Notes: generated by a model not told the origin, from the letters alone. DNA of 64,000 nt from Trichomonas vaginalis G3 (GCF_026262505.1 NC_067206.1:4182879-4246878); one strand, 5' to 3'; numbered from the stretch's first letter, positions 39,269-51,863 are shown. Numbers and translations: made by a program.

Positions 39269-40442
39269 GAAACTGAATCTTATGAGGCGGTGATCTTGAA
39301 TCACTACCTCATAAGGTTCAGTTTCATATAAAATTTGTTGCAATTTGTTATTCTTTTGCAATTATTTCTTATAAGATTTTACATCTTTTAGCGGGAAATG
39401 TTTGTTATCATGTATATATTATAAATATCTACACGATAACGAACATTTCTCGCTAAATTGCTGAGAAACTTTGAGGAAATGTCGAACAATTTCCTCAAAG
39501 TTTCTCAGATTTATATAGATCACTAGAGTCCCCTAGGCACTGATTCTGGTTCAGTACCTAGGAGGCTCTAGTTCTCTAACGAACTGATAAAATGTTTTTA
39601 AATTTTTGGATATTGCTACCTGTGAAGCACTGACTTCAAGTCAGTACCTCACAGGTAGCAATTACATTGAAAGATGGGAGAAACTTTGTCCGAATGTTAA
39701 ACTATTCGGACAAAGTTTCTCCCATTTGTAGTGGAAATGGAAGGCTTTGAGGTATATTGTATTAATATATACCCCAAAGCCTTCCATCTCCACTTGAAAG
39801 TGTCCAAACTTTGGGTTAATAGTTTGCAATTAACCCAAAGTTTGGACACTTTCTAGAAGGAATTGGAGGGTAAGAGATATACATTCATATGGTATATCTC
39901 TTACCCTCCAATTCCTTCCTAAAACTCATAAAGGTGGACATTACATGCATATAAAATTTGACATGTAAAGTCCACTTTTTGTGAGCGGGGATTTGACGGA
40001 GTCAAATCCCCTTTTTCGTTTACGAAATTTACAAAATATTAAATTTATTTTGTAAATTTTCCAAAAGCCTTAGTACCAATGTAATATAAATGCTCCAAAA
40101 ATACCATCCCTCCTTCCAAAAGCGTAAGAACCGATAACATTTACAAAATATTAAATTTATTTTGTAAATTTTCCAAAAGCCTTAGTACCAATATAATATA
40201 AATGCTCCAAAAATACCATCCCTCCTTCCAAAAGCGTAAGAACCGATAACATTTACAAAATATTAAATTTATTTTGTAAATTTTCCAAAAGCCTTAGTAC
40301 CAATATAATATAAATGCACTAAAAACCCAACTGCCAATAGCATGTATTCAAAAAATGCAATTCAATACAAATTTGATTGCATTTTTTGAGATGGAAGTGT
40401 ATCTGAATTCACAATTGTAATCCACGAATACACTTCCATCTC
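39269..40442. ncRNA. Array of about thirteen distinct hairpins
   Basis: Consecutive inverted repeats with mostly unrelated stems and short loops: 39269-39325, 39387-39457, 39461-39508, 39522-39572, 39612-39662, 39674-39725, 39730-39794, 39796-39853, 39856-39918, 39925-39985, 39987-40011, then beyond the 112-bp repeats 40348-40389 and 40388-40442. Most stems are 20-30 bp. Three are perfect (22, 25 and 27 bp). The others differ at one to four positions, nearly always transitions, about half giving G-U pairs. Spacers are often 1-13 bp. There is no ORF. This could be a cluster of precursors for Dicer-type small RNAs, or a cluster of structured DNA; the strand and transcription are unknown. Confidence 0.6.
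40020..40316. repeat. 112-bp tandem repeat, right group
   Basis: A partial unit, one full unit from 40124 and a partial unit from 40236, nearly identical to 39045-39156. The hairpin cluster sits between the two groups. Confidence 0.85.
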
Positions 40443-40445
40443 ATT

Positions 40446-41197
40446 GATAAGAGGCTAATGTTTTTCTCATTAATAAGGCGCTGTTGGCCTCTATCCATAG
40501 CCGAAGTGATATTAACGTATGTTAACGTACAAAGTAAAAACATGTTTTTTCTTTTTAAAATCATTTAGTAATTAATAATATTTAGCACTCATAGTAAAAA
40601 CATTAAAATTTATAAGAATCGTTATGAAGAAAAATTGAGAACTTATGATTTTTATTTAAGAAAATGATTAAATAATATATAAATAACCATATAAACAACA
40701 TTTTAGATTCCTCTGAAAAGGGTATCTCAAATTGGTCTATGACCAATTGAATGGTTCGCCGGTTATTCAAGGTACGGTATATTTGATTTAAAAATGAGAA
40801 TTTTATTATTAAAATTAGAAATTGAATCAGATATAATTTGAACCCGGCCAATTATCTCTGAATTAATTGTGATATTTCTCAAATAGATAGAATAAAATCA
40901 AAGGTAAAAAAATATTTATAAATTGTATAAATTGCTCATTCTAATCAAATCATTTCATTTGCTGAAATTATTGAACTTACAAATTTAAAGGGAATGGGAG
41001 TCCAGCTAAATTTTCTGGCTCCGTTTTTCATTTTGCTAATGGCTATATACGTACAACCCGTGACAAAACTTATATGCATGGAATCGAAGAAATCTATCGA
41101 GGCATTTTGGAGAAAGGAACAAAATTTGAGATAAAATTCTGATTTATGAGGTTCTTAAGATATGATTGATTTTTAAATTATATGATAAATTGTAATG
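40446..41197. other. AT-rich region without recognised genes
   Basis: A weak stem-loop (40445-40495, GATAAGAGGC with GGCCTCTATC) and a small repeat TTAACGTATGTTAACGTAC near 40513. A hydrophobic 82-codon frame on the minus strand (40603-40851) is probably chance. Nothing else seen. Confidence 0.5.
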
Positions 41198-41205
41198 AAA
41201 AAAAA

Positions 41206-41444
41206 GGTAGTGGGGCTTCCAGGCGCGTTGCGCCCTCTAGCCCCGAAGATGTTTAGTATAAATGAAGTTTTTATTCGGAGGGCTTCCAGGCGCGTTGCGC
41301 CCTCTAGCCCCGAAGATGTTTAGTATAAATGAAGTTTTTATTCGGAGGGCTTCCAGGCGCGTTGCGCCCTCTAGCCCCGAAGATGTTTAGTATAAATGAA
41401 GTTTTTATTCGGAGGGCTTCCAGGCGCGTTGCGCCCTCTAGCCC
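41206..41444 (+). repeat. Terminal repeat of Polinton B with 67-bp tandem copies
   Basis: GGTAGTGGGGCTTCC, then four units (the last partial) of a 67-bp repeat starting at 41213, 41280, 41347 and 41414. Each has the hairpin GGCGCGTTGCGCC and TTTAGTATAAATGAAG. The copies are identical, so the expansion is recent. Confidence 0.9.
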
Positions 41445-41710
41445 ATAAAAAATTTCTGAGGACGAGCCAGCCGGTGACTTTTTTGTAGAGCACTCAAAGT
41501 AGAATAACTTTGTCCGGACAAGCAAGGGTCTATCGTCGCTACGGGAAAAGTTACAGGCGTTCCAAGGAAGTATACTTTGAGAAGCCTTTTCTCCCTTTTA
41601 AAACAAGATAGGACGGTTATTTTACAAAACTGACAACACTTTGACCGAGTAGTTTTTTGTGCTGAACAAAAAGTGTCATATAAACATCTGTCAAAAACCA
41701 CATTTTAACT

Positions 41711-41722
41711 TCACTTAAAATG
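41711..41722 (+). promoter_or_regulatory. Initiator of the structural gene in Polinton B
   Basis: TCACTTAAAATG, same as in A and C. Confidence 0.65.
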
Positions 41723-44700
41723 CCACGTAAGCTACGTAAGAATATACGTAAGAGGAAGGGAGCATTGAAACATCCAATAGTAAAACTGACACCACAACAA
41801 CAGTTGCAACAACAAATGATGAATGACCCCACTATGTTGCAACAAATGTCAAGCAACCCTATGCTTTTAAACCGAGTTATTGGTGCACAGAGTGGAGGTT
41901 TAAGAGCGGCACTTTTAGCAAAAATGGCAGGCTATGGTGGAGCTGCAGACGGAACAGCTTATAACCCTCAAAGTCAAATGAATTTGAGTTCACTCAAAAA
42001 TCAAATAACAGATGTCAAAAAGTCAAAAATAGACATACAGAAACAAATAAGTGAAAACGAAAAGAAACTAGAATATGACAGACACACAAAGAAACTCAAT
42101 GAGTTAAACGTAGAGAAAAAGAAGAAAGAAGAACAACTGAAAGAACTAAGTACAGAGGAATATGCGAAAAAAGTGTCAGAAAAAGCAGCAGAAGTAGCAA
42201 AAATGGAACAAGATGTTATAAATTTGAAAAACCATACTACTCAATATAAAGTACTGAAAGATGAAGAGATAAAACAAAAAGCCATGAAGACATATATGGA
42301 TAGCGATGAGTATAAAAAAGAAGTTAAGCAAATGTAAAGGCAGAAAAATTTTACAGTTGCAAAACCAAACCGTACAGTATGAAAACTTAGCACAAGAAAG
42401 TAAAAATAACGACGCAGCCATGCAAAAGGCAATGAAAAGCGCAGAATATATAAAAGCTAATAATGACTGGTTAGATGCCCAAGCCAACGCTAAAGCAGCC
42501 CAACTTATAGGGTCAATAAGGACAAAAATACAAGCGGATGAAGACAGTTCAAATGAAGCTTTAACAAATGCTGACTTTAAGAACGCCTTCGAAGCTCTTC
42601 ATAGTAAGGTGAAACTAGTGAACGACTTCTCATCTGGAAAGAAACTGAAGTCTGAAGGTTTCGACAAAGAGTTAAGAGAAGTAGCACAAAATATGACGAA
42701 AATAACAGATGCAGCAACGAGACAGGCAGTTCAAAGTGCCTATGACGCCGTTAGAGCAACTGTTGTGGAAAGTCAAGAAAAAGAGTTACAACAGACCAAA
42801 ACAGACCTAGTAAATGCTTTCTTAAGAACGAAAAGTCAGGTAGGACATTATGCTGCAGATGGAACATATGTGCCAGCTGGTGGAACTTATATACCACCAA
42901 ACCCTCCAAGAGAAGCACCTGCACCAGGACTACCTAAAACATTTACATCGTCACATGGACACAGACACAGGCATGCACCAAAACCAACACAACAACCAAC
43001 AGTTCAAAATCCAGCACCACAACAACAACCAAAACCAACAGTTCAAAACCCTGCACAACAACCAACAGTTCAAAATCCAGCACAGCAACCAACAGTTCAA
43101 AATCCAGCACAACAACCACAAACAGAGCAAAACCCTGCACAGCAACCAACAGTTCAAAATCCTGCACAGCAACCACAAACAGAGCAAAACCCTGCACAGC
43201 AACCAACAGTTCAAAATCCTGCACAGCAACCACAAACAGAGCAAAGACACAAAAGAAGTAGAGAAAAAGGAAACCAAGAATTCTTAAAAATGCTTAAGGA
43301 AGATTATGGTTACCCAGATACTCTTGACTTTAGTGACAGATATAAAGAAGCTATTAGAAAGTTCAAGGAAGGAAATACTGACCCGAACCTATTTAGCTTT
43401 ATGGTTCAGCATAAAATCGGATATAATCTCAAACCTGGAAAATACAAGCTCGCAAAGGGATATGATTTAATAGCATATCATCCAAATGACATGAATGAAT
43501 TTACTCCGAATATTTGATGTCAGAGCTAAATGATAATTCAACTCTCTTCATGAAACGCGTAAAAAATAGAGACGGAACGAAAGAAGAAAGGTTTATGAGT
43601 CCGGATGACTTAGATAGGGAACTTGTTGAAAACGGTCTCGGAATATATGAAATGCCAGCAGATGAGGTACAAGAAACTCCACAGGAAGAAGTTCAGATAC
43701 AACCAGACATGGAAAAATAGTTCAGCACAACAACAGCTAGAAGAGCCTGAAGGAAACAAACAAGTCCCTCCTTTGGAAACTAACTTCACAGAACTAGATG
43801 AAGATTTGGAACAGCCGAAAAATCTTGACCCTCAACAAGTGTATGCGGAGAATATGGAATCTTTCCAAGAGTCTAAGAAAAATTCGGCTGACATAGTAGA
43901 AGAATATCGAAAAATGTTCACCGACATACAAAAGACTCCAACATCAGATGAAAATATTCAGCATAGAATGGAAGTACTGAAAGAAAATGTACGCAAATAC
44001 AATAACCCTTTTTACTTACGACCATATAACGTTCAATCTTTGGCTGAACTCGGTGAAAATAAAAGGTTAAATTTCAACAAAACATATAGAAATGAAACAT
44101 TGTTTAAAGTTCATTCAGAACCTAACCAATATGGAAACAAACCTACTTTTGTTTCTGCAGACTATGGAACTACAATGAGATGGGGTCATAAAGCTAATCC
44201 GGATAGGTGGTTCATAAACTTACAACCTCAATTCCAAGAAGTTGTAGACGCAATGGAAGTGAATGGTGAACCAGATTTAGCTATTTTCAGCGCGGCTTTA
44301 ATGCCATTGAAAGATATGAAAGATGCAGATATTTTGGACCAGTATGAAATGAACATGGCTGAGGGAAATATAACACCTGACGTTCTAGAACATTTATCTC
44401 AAAGAACTACACAGAACCATAGAGATGGTATATTTGGTGAAGAGTTTAGAAAGAAAGTTAGGGAGAGAGAAGGAAGAGAACCTATTGTACATGACCTTGC
44501 AAACGAAAGTTTGCAAAATGTCATAAAAACTTACTTTGCAGACAATAAACCGAGAAGGGATGAATATTTAAGAAAACTCAAATGGACAGTACCAAATGAA
44601 ATGTTAGTATTGAAAAACATGTTCCTTGACAAAATAAAACCAACTACAGAAATAAATGACGCAAGACTGAAACGTTGGGTAAAAGCTTTCCCATTCACAA

Positions 44701-45166
44701 AGATATTATTGGTTACATGGAAAGAAAACCAGAATGGCTACAAAAACATATATTTGGAAACGAGCTTATTCCATATGGACAAGCTCTGTTTGAAGAGCTT
44801 GAACCGGAAACTCAGGAAAGAGTCATGCAAACAATACGCGAAGACTCAAATACAAACTATGACAAAATCTTTCTAGGATATAGGTTACCTGAGATGGGCG
44901 ACCAGAGCCCAAAGGCAAAAAGGACATGGGAAATTTACAACATACTAGGTGAACATGAGGCAAAGATGCAACAACTTGAAGCAGAGGGCAAGTTACCAAA
45001 AGCGACACCAAAGAAGAAGAGAAGAGTAGAACAAAGTGAAAGTAGTGAAGAAGTAACTTCATCTAGTGAAAGTAGTGGCAATGAAGGAAAAAGAAGAGTT
45101 AAAGATTCAGTTAAAAAACTCAGTCAGGAAGAAAGTAAAGCTTGGTCCGAGTGGGTTCTATTATGA
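41720..45166 (+). pseudogene. Large coiled-coil structural protein gene (Polinton B)
   Basis: Homologue of 11997-15207 with the same basic N-terminus and coiled coil. The Pro/Gln linker (43000-43240) is longer, with more QQPTVQNPA-type repeats, so the linker length is variable between copies. A Ser-rich stretch (SESSEEVTSSSESSG) near the C-terminus is present here. About four breaks. Confidence 0.65.
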
Positions 45167-45205
45167 TATATAAATCCAACTATTCTATATTTTTACCCAT
45201 ATGAA

Positions 45206-46740
45206 ATGTACGCCGCTCAGAATATAACGCCAACAGTTTTGGATGCCATGAACGGAAATGTTTCCGAATGGTATAACGAATGCGACAATGCCATTAGAAG
45301 GTCAGAAATAGTTCCTGGAACTTACGAATATACAACTGCTGTTTCTTATGGAAACGTAGGTGAGTTTGGAGAAGGTTCTTCAACAACAGTAGATATTGCT
45401 TGCGACAGGTTTCATATTATTTCTATTGACAACTCATTCTTATACGTGGAACAAGACATTGAAATAAAACCTTCTGCCAAGTTGTCTGACAAGAAAGGTT
45501 GCAATGGAATTTTCTATGTCGGATACCAATATGCTCCAGAAGTTTTCATGGGATATAAGATATATTCTAACTCTGACTTAGTTCAAACAGTAACATGGGC
45601 AAACTATGAATGGTTCGCTTTGAGAAACTCAGTACAACCACAAGCTAGAGAACAAACAGACCAGTATGCAACTATTGAGAAAATAAGAAGACTTGACCCT
45701 AACGTTCCAGGAGTTTATGTTAACCTTTCTGGACAAACTGCAGCAGCAGTAACCAAAGTAAAACTGAAACTTAGAGTTCCTTTGTCATCTTTCCTCATCT
45801 TCAGGTTTTTAAGATACTTGCCAAACTGGGCAGGAAAAATTTCTATCAAACTTACTCCAAGCAAAAATAACTTAGTCATTGCACCAACACAAGACCCATT
45901 CACTATTACAGACGTAAAGGGAACAAATCAAACGTCATTCGCCGAATTTGCAAAGACAAAGTTGACTTAGACTTTGGTTTCTCAAACTTCAACAATGAAG
46001 TAAACTATTATTTCAATGCTGCTGGAACTGCTTGGGACCCAGTTAATTTACATGCGAACAGTTTGAATGCAAGAGAATAGAAAGCAGACTTGCAGTCTAT
46101 ATGTTGGACCCAGATATTTCAAATGCTTTAGCTGCCAAATATATTGCAGTTCCACTTATTTCCTATACACCAAATATCTGTCAAAGACTTTGCAGGTGAA
46201 GTTGGAAACCAAAGTGCTGACCCAGGTGCAAGAACAGATATTGCCTTAACAACTGCAATGAAACATGCAGATACTATGTTTGTACTGTTCAGACGAACTA
46301 TAAATGACTATTCTTGTTTCTACAACCCTGGTATTAAATATCATATAAACATAGATGGTAAATATTATCCAAGAGAAGAATATTCTACAGTTGAGGATAT
46401 GAGGTCATACAACTTGACATTAGATGCTATGAACTTTAACAACAGCTTCACAACAACCATTAACCCTGAAATGCAAAATTCTATTATGCCATATGTGAAA
46501 GTATGGACTCATACAGGAGGTCAAAAAACTCAATATACAAATGGAGAACGTTCAAACTTTTGGCTTGGCATTCCATTTGCTGACTCAGAAGACTTTATGG
46601 GTGGTATTTCAACTGTTGGTACAGTTCAAATACAATATACTGGTGACAGAGACGGTCCAGATGAATTGAGAGGAGTATATAAGAATTTCCGGAAAAGTGA
46701 CATTCAAAAAGTGACACTTTCAATAGGGAGTAACACTTAA
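45206..46740 (+). pseudogene. Candidate major capsid protein (Polinton B)
   Basis: Homologue of 15241-16683; the first 180 residues are identical by eye. About three breaks. The end (46670-46740) differs from A. Confidence 0.55.
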
Positions 46741-46769
46741 AAAGTGACAATTTAAAATTCACAATAAAT

Positions 46770-46893
46770 AAAAAAAAAGGTAGTGGGGCCTCCAGGCACT
46801 TCGTGCCCTCTAGCCCTGAAGATGTTTAGTATAAATGAAGTTTTTTGGGTACTGGGGGCTTCCAGGCGCGTTGCGCCCTCTAGCCCATAAAAA
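46770..46893 (+). repeat. Left terminal repeat of Polinton C, two hairpin types in a row
   Basis: The first copy carries the GGCACTTCGTGCC hairpin (A type), followed at 46855 by a second partial copy with GGCGCGTTGCGCC (B type). Confidence 0.85.
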
Positions 46894-46992
46894 ATTTTTG
46901 GTAGAGCACTCAAAATAGTATAACTTTGTCCGGACAAGTAAGGGCTATCGTCGCTACAGAAAAGTTACGGGCGTTCCAAGGAAGTATACTTG

Positions 46993-47147
46993 AGAGACTC
47001 TTTAGAAACTTTAGACGTTTTACATAACCATCCATGCTTTTACTTTACATCCGATAAAAGTGGTTTGGAAACGTTTGATGTTAGAGGACATACATGACTA
47101 TGAGTTTTAGATATGACAAGATAGAATATGAGAGAGTCCTATAAACC
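46993..47147 (+). pseudogene. Adenine methyltransferase remnant (Polinton C)
   Basis: Nucleotide match to the 3' third of the A methyltransferase gene, in the opposite orientation, just inside the terminal repeat as in the right end of A. Remnant only. Confidence 0.8.
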
Positions 47148-47199
47148 GAGAAAGTGTCATATAAACATCTGTCAAAAACCGTTTTTTACTTCACTTAAA

Positions 47200-50100
47200 A
47201 TGCCACGTAAGCTACGTAAGAATATACGTAAGAGAAGAGAGCATTGAAACATCCAATAGTAAAACTGACACCACAACAACAGTTGCAACAACAAATGCTG
47301 AATGACCCCACTATGTTGCAACAAATGTCAAGCAACCCTATGCTCTTAAACCGAGTTCTTGGTCACAGAGTGGAGGTTTAAGAGCGGCACTTTTAGCAAA
47401 AATGGCAGGCTATGGTGGAGCTGCAGACGGAACAGCCTATAACCCTCAAGTCAAATGAATTTGAGTTCACTCAAAAATCAAATAACAGATGTCAAAAAGT
47501 CAAACATAGACATACAGAAACAAATAAGTGAAAACGAAAAGAAACTAGAATATGACAGACACACAAAGAAACTAATGAGTTAAACGTAGAGAAAAAGAAG
47601 AAAGAAGAACAACTGAAAGAACTAAGTACAGAGGAATATGCGAAAAAGTGTCAGAAAAAGCAGCAGAAGTAGCAAAATGGAACAAGATGTTATAAATTTG
47701 AAAAACCATACTACTCAATATAAAGTACTGAAAGATGAAGAGATAAAACAAAAAGCCATGAAGACATATATGGATAGCGATGAGTATAAAAAAGAAGTTG
47801 AAGCAAATGTAAAGGCAGAAAAACTTTTACAGTTGCAAAACCAAACCCGTACAGTATGAAAACTTAGCACAAGAAATAAAAATAACGACGCAGCCATGCA
47901 AAAGGCAATGAAAAGCGCAGAATATATAAAGCTAACAATGACTGGTTAGATGCCCAAGCCAACGCTAAAGCAGCCCAACTTATAGGGTCAATAAGGACAA
48001 AAATACAAGCGGCATGAAGACAGTTCAAATGAAGCTTTAACAAATGCTGACTTTAAGAACGCCTTCGAAGCTCTTCATAGTAAGGTGAAACAAGTGAACG
48101 ACTTCTCATCTGGAAAGAAACTGAAGTCTGAAGGTTTCGACAAAGAGTTAAGAGAAGTAGCACAAAATATGACGAAAATAACAGATGCAGCAACGAGACA
48201 GGCAGTTCAAAGTGCCTATGACGCCGTTAGAGCAACTGTTGTGGAAAGTCAAGAAAAAGAGTTACAACAGACCAAAACAGACCTAGTAAATGCTTTCTTA
48301 AGAACGAAAAGTCAGGTAGGACACTATGCTGCAGATGGAACATATATACCAGCTGGTGGAACTTATATACTAGCTAGTGGAACCTATATACCACCAAACC
48401 CTCCAAGAGAAGCACCTGCACCAGGACTACCTAAAACATTTACATCGTCACATGGACACAGACACAGGCATGCACCAAAACCAACACAACAACCAACAGT
48501 TCAAAATCCAGCACCACAACAACAACCAGCACAACAACCACCTCCACAACCAGCACAGCAACCAACAGTTCAAAACCCTGCACAACAACAACCACAAACA
48601 GAAACAGAGCTAAGGACATAAAAGAAGTAGAGGAAAAGGAAACCAAGATTTTCTTAAAAATGCTTAAAAGAAGACTTATGGTTACCCAAGATACTCTTGA
48701 CTTTAGTGACAGATATAAAGAAGCTATTAGAAAAAGTTCAAGGAAGGAAATACTGACCCGAACCTATTTAGCTTTATGGTTCAGCAAAATGGATATAATT
48801 TCAAACCTGGAAAATACAAGCTCGCTAAGGGATATGATTTAATAGCATATCATCCAAATGACATGAATGAATTTACTCCGAGATATTTTGATGTCAGAGC
48901 TAAATGATAATTCAACTCTCTTCATGAAACGCGTAAAAAATAGAGACGGAACGAAAGAAGAAAGGTTTATGACCGGATGACTTAGATAGGGAACTTGTTT
49001 AAAACGGTCTCGGAATATATGAAATGCCAGCAGATGAGGTACAAGAAAACTCCACAGGAAGAAGTTCAGATACAACCAGACATGGAAGAAATAGTTCAGC
49101 AAACAACAGCTAGAAGAGCCTGAAGGAAACAAACAAGTCCCTCCTTTGGAAACTAACTTCACAGAACTAGATGAAGATTTGGAACAGCCGAAAAATCTTG
49201 ACCCTCAACAAGTGTATGCGGGAGATATGGAATCTTTCCAAGAGTCTAAGAAAAATTCGGCTGACATAGTAGAAGAATATCGAAAAAATGTTCACCGACA
49301 TACAAAAAGACTCCAACATCAGATGAAAATATTCAGCATAGAATGGAAGTACTGAAAGAAAATGTACGCAAATACAATAACCCTTTTTACTTACGACCAT
49401 ATAACGTTCAATCTTTGGCTGAACTCGGTGAAAATAAAAGGTTAAATTTCAACAAAACATATAGAAATGAAAACATTGTTTAAAGTTCATTCAGAACCTA
49501 ACCAATATGGAAACAAACCTACTTTTGTTTCTGCAGACTATGGAACTACAATGAGATGGGGTCATAAAGCTAACCCGGATAGGTGGTTCATAACTTATCA
49601 ACCACAATTCCAAGAAGTTGTAGACGCAATGGAAGTGAATGGTGAACCAGATTTAGCTAGTATTTTCAGCGCGGCTTTAATGCCATTGAAAGATATGAAA
49701 GATGCAGATATTTGGACCAGTATGAAATGAACATGGCTGAGGAAATATAAACACCTGACGTTCTAGAACATTTATCTCAAAAGAACTACACAGAACCATA
49801 GAGATGGTATATTTGGTGAAGAGTTTAGAAAGAAAGTTAGGGAGGAAGAAGGAAGAAGACCTATTGTACATGACCTTGCAAACGAAAAGTTTGCAAAATG
49901 CATAAAAACTTACTTTGCAGACAATAAACCGAGAAGGGATGAATATTTTAAGAAAACTCAAATGGACAGTACCAAATGAAATGTTAGTATTGAAAACATG
50001 TTCCTTGACAAAAATAAAACCAACTACAGAAATAAATGACCCAAGCCTGAAACGTGGGTAAAGCTTTCCCATTCACAAAGATATTATTGGTAACATGGGA

Positions 50101-50555
50101 AAGAAAACCAGAATGGCTACAAAAACATATATTTGGAAACGAGCTTATTCCATATGGACAAGCTCTGTTTGAAGAGCTTGAACCGGAAACTCAGGAAAGA
50201 GTCATGCAAACAAATACGCGAAGACTCAAATACAAACTATGACAAAATCTTTCTAGGATATAGGTTACCTGAGATGGGCGACCAGAGCCCAAAGGCAAAA
50301 AGGACATGGGAAATTTACACATAACTAGGGAACATGAGGCAAAGATGCAAACAACTTGAAGCAGAGGGCAAGTTACCAAAAGCGACACCAAAGAAGAAGA
50401 GAAGAGTAGAACAAAGTGAAAAGTAGTGAAGAAGTAACTTCATCTAGTGAAAGTAGTGGCAATGAAGGAAAAAGAAGAGTTAAAGATTCAGTTAAAAACT
50501 CAGTCAGGAAGAAAGTAAAGCTTGGTCCGAGTGGGTTCTATTATGATATATAAAT
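47200..50555 (+). pseudogene. Large coiled-coil structural protein gene (Polinton C)
   Basis: Homologue of 11997-15207 and 41720-45166, closest to B. Same initiator before the start. The most broken stretch in the window, with more than twenty breaks, although substitutions relative to B are few. Confidence 0.65.
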
Positions 50556-50584
50556 CCAACTATTCTATATTTTACCCATATGAA

Positions 50585-51235
50585 ATGTACGCCGCTCAGA
50601 ATTATAACGCCAACAGTTTGGATGCCATGAACGGAAATGTTTTCGAATGGTATAACGAATGCGACAATGCCATTAGAAGGCAGAAATAGTTCCTGGAACT
50701 TACGAATATACAACTGCTGTTTCTTATGGAAAACGTAGGTGAGTTTGGAGAAGGTTCTTCAACAACAGTAGATATTGCTTGCGACAGGTTTCATATTATT
50801 TCTATTGACAACTCATTCTTATACGTGGAACAAGACATTGAAATAAAACCTTCTTCCAAGTTGTCTGACAAGAAAGGTTGCAATGGAATTTTCTATGTCG
50901 GATACCAATATGCTCCAGAAGTTTTCATGGGATATAAGATATATTCTAACTCTGACTTAGTTCAAACAGTAACATGGCAAACTATGAATGGTTCGCTTTG
51001 GAGAACTCAGTACAACCACAGCTAGAGAACAAACAGACCAGTATGCAAACTATTGGAAAAATAAGAAGACTTGACCCTAACGTTCCAGGAGTTTATGTTA
51101 ACCTTTCTGGCATGCGAAATGCTGCCACTAAAGTAAAACTGAAACTTTAGAGTTCCTTTGTCATCTTTCCTCATCTTCAGGTTTTAAGATACTTGCCAAA
51201 CTGGGCAGGAAAAATTTCTATCAAACTTACTCCAA
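50585..51235 (+). pseudogene. Candidate capsid protein, N-terminal part (Polinton C)
   Basis: Homologue of the first part of 15241-16683. At about 51236 the sequence switches to the minor-capsid-like gene on the other strand, a recombination junction. About four breaks. Confidence 0.6.
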
Positions 51236-51845
51236 ACATTTTCATATGTTCATTAGGGTTTTCGACTTCATAAAAAGTTCGGGTGTACTGGATATGCTGC
51301 AGGGCTGATTTAACATCCTCAAAAAATCTATACCATGCCAAGTTGTTATATTTAGTAGAAATATAAACGTCCTTCCTCCAAGGTCTTCTATTCTCTTTGA
51401 TTTAACAGTTTTTTTCCTGTCATATATAATATCGAGATGGTATTCTCCTTCGTCAATGTTAAACTGGTTTGCATATTCGAGATAGATATCGTTTATTTTT
51501 TCTTGAAAAGCTTGAAGAGTTGTTTCTAAGTTTACAAGCAAACTAACTTGTAAAAGTTTTCCCTGTTCAAATTTCTCATACATACGTTTTTCTTTGTTAT
51601 AGTATCGAACTTCAAAACCGACTGTAAATGGGAAACCATGTATGGCTTCTGAAATGAACTTCATTCTACGAAAGCCAATAGCTTTTGTGACAGATGGGTC
51701 TCTTAACCATCTTAACGGGTAGTCAAAACGATAGCCTTCATGCTTTTACGGTCTCTGTCTCAAAACTTTTGACCGACATTAGTAAAAGTTCATCTAATGG
51801 TTTAGTTGTAGCAACTCTAGAATTTTCTTTTTCTATTGAAAGCAT
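51236..51845 (-). pseudogene. Candidate minor capsid gene (Polinton C), first copy
   Basis: Close homologue of 32350-33197, in the same divergent arrangement with the fibre gene (18-bp spacer). A second, diverged paralogue lies at 56243-57100. One or two breaks. Confidence 0.5.
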
Positions 51846-51863
51846 ATTTTATCTAGAATAAAA

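Larger units (their letters stand above)
41198..46769. mobile_element. Polinton B, partial copy
   Basis: Starts with an A run and a left terminal repeat and holds only the structural-protein and capsid block before it meets the left end of Polinton C. About seven breaks. Very similar to the matching block of A and even closer to that of C. The right flank (46690-46750) has repeated AAAAAGTGACA words like those near the right end of A. C may have inserted into B, or B may be a deletion derivative. Confidence 0.75.

Noticed and set aside
39269-40011. CRISPR array or integron attC array
   Set aside because: There is no constant repeat between the hairpins, no integrase or cas gene, and the genome is eukaryotic.
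40603-40851. 82-codon membrane protein gene on the minus strand
   Set aside because: AT-rich composition explains the Ile/Phe/Leu content; no conserved start context and no homologue recognised.
42943-43277. Val/Leu- or Trp/Cys-rich minus-strand ORFs
   Set aside because: Antisense shadows of the Pro/Gln repeat linker in the structural gene; the same holds for 13228-13413 and 48440-48646.
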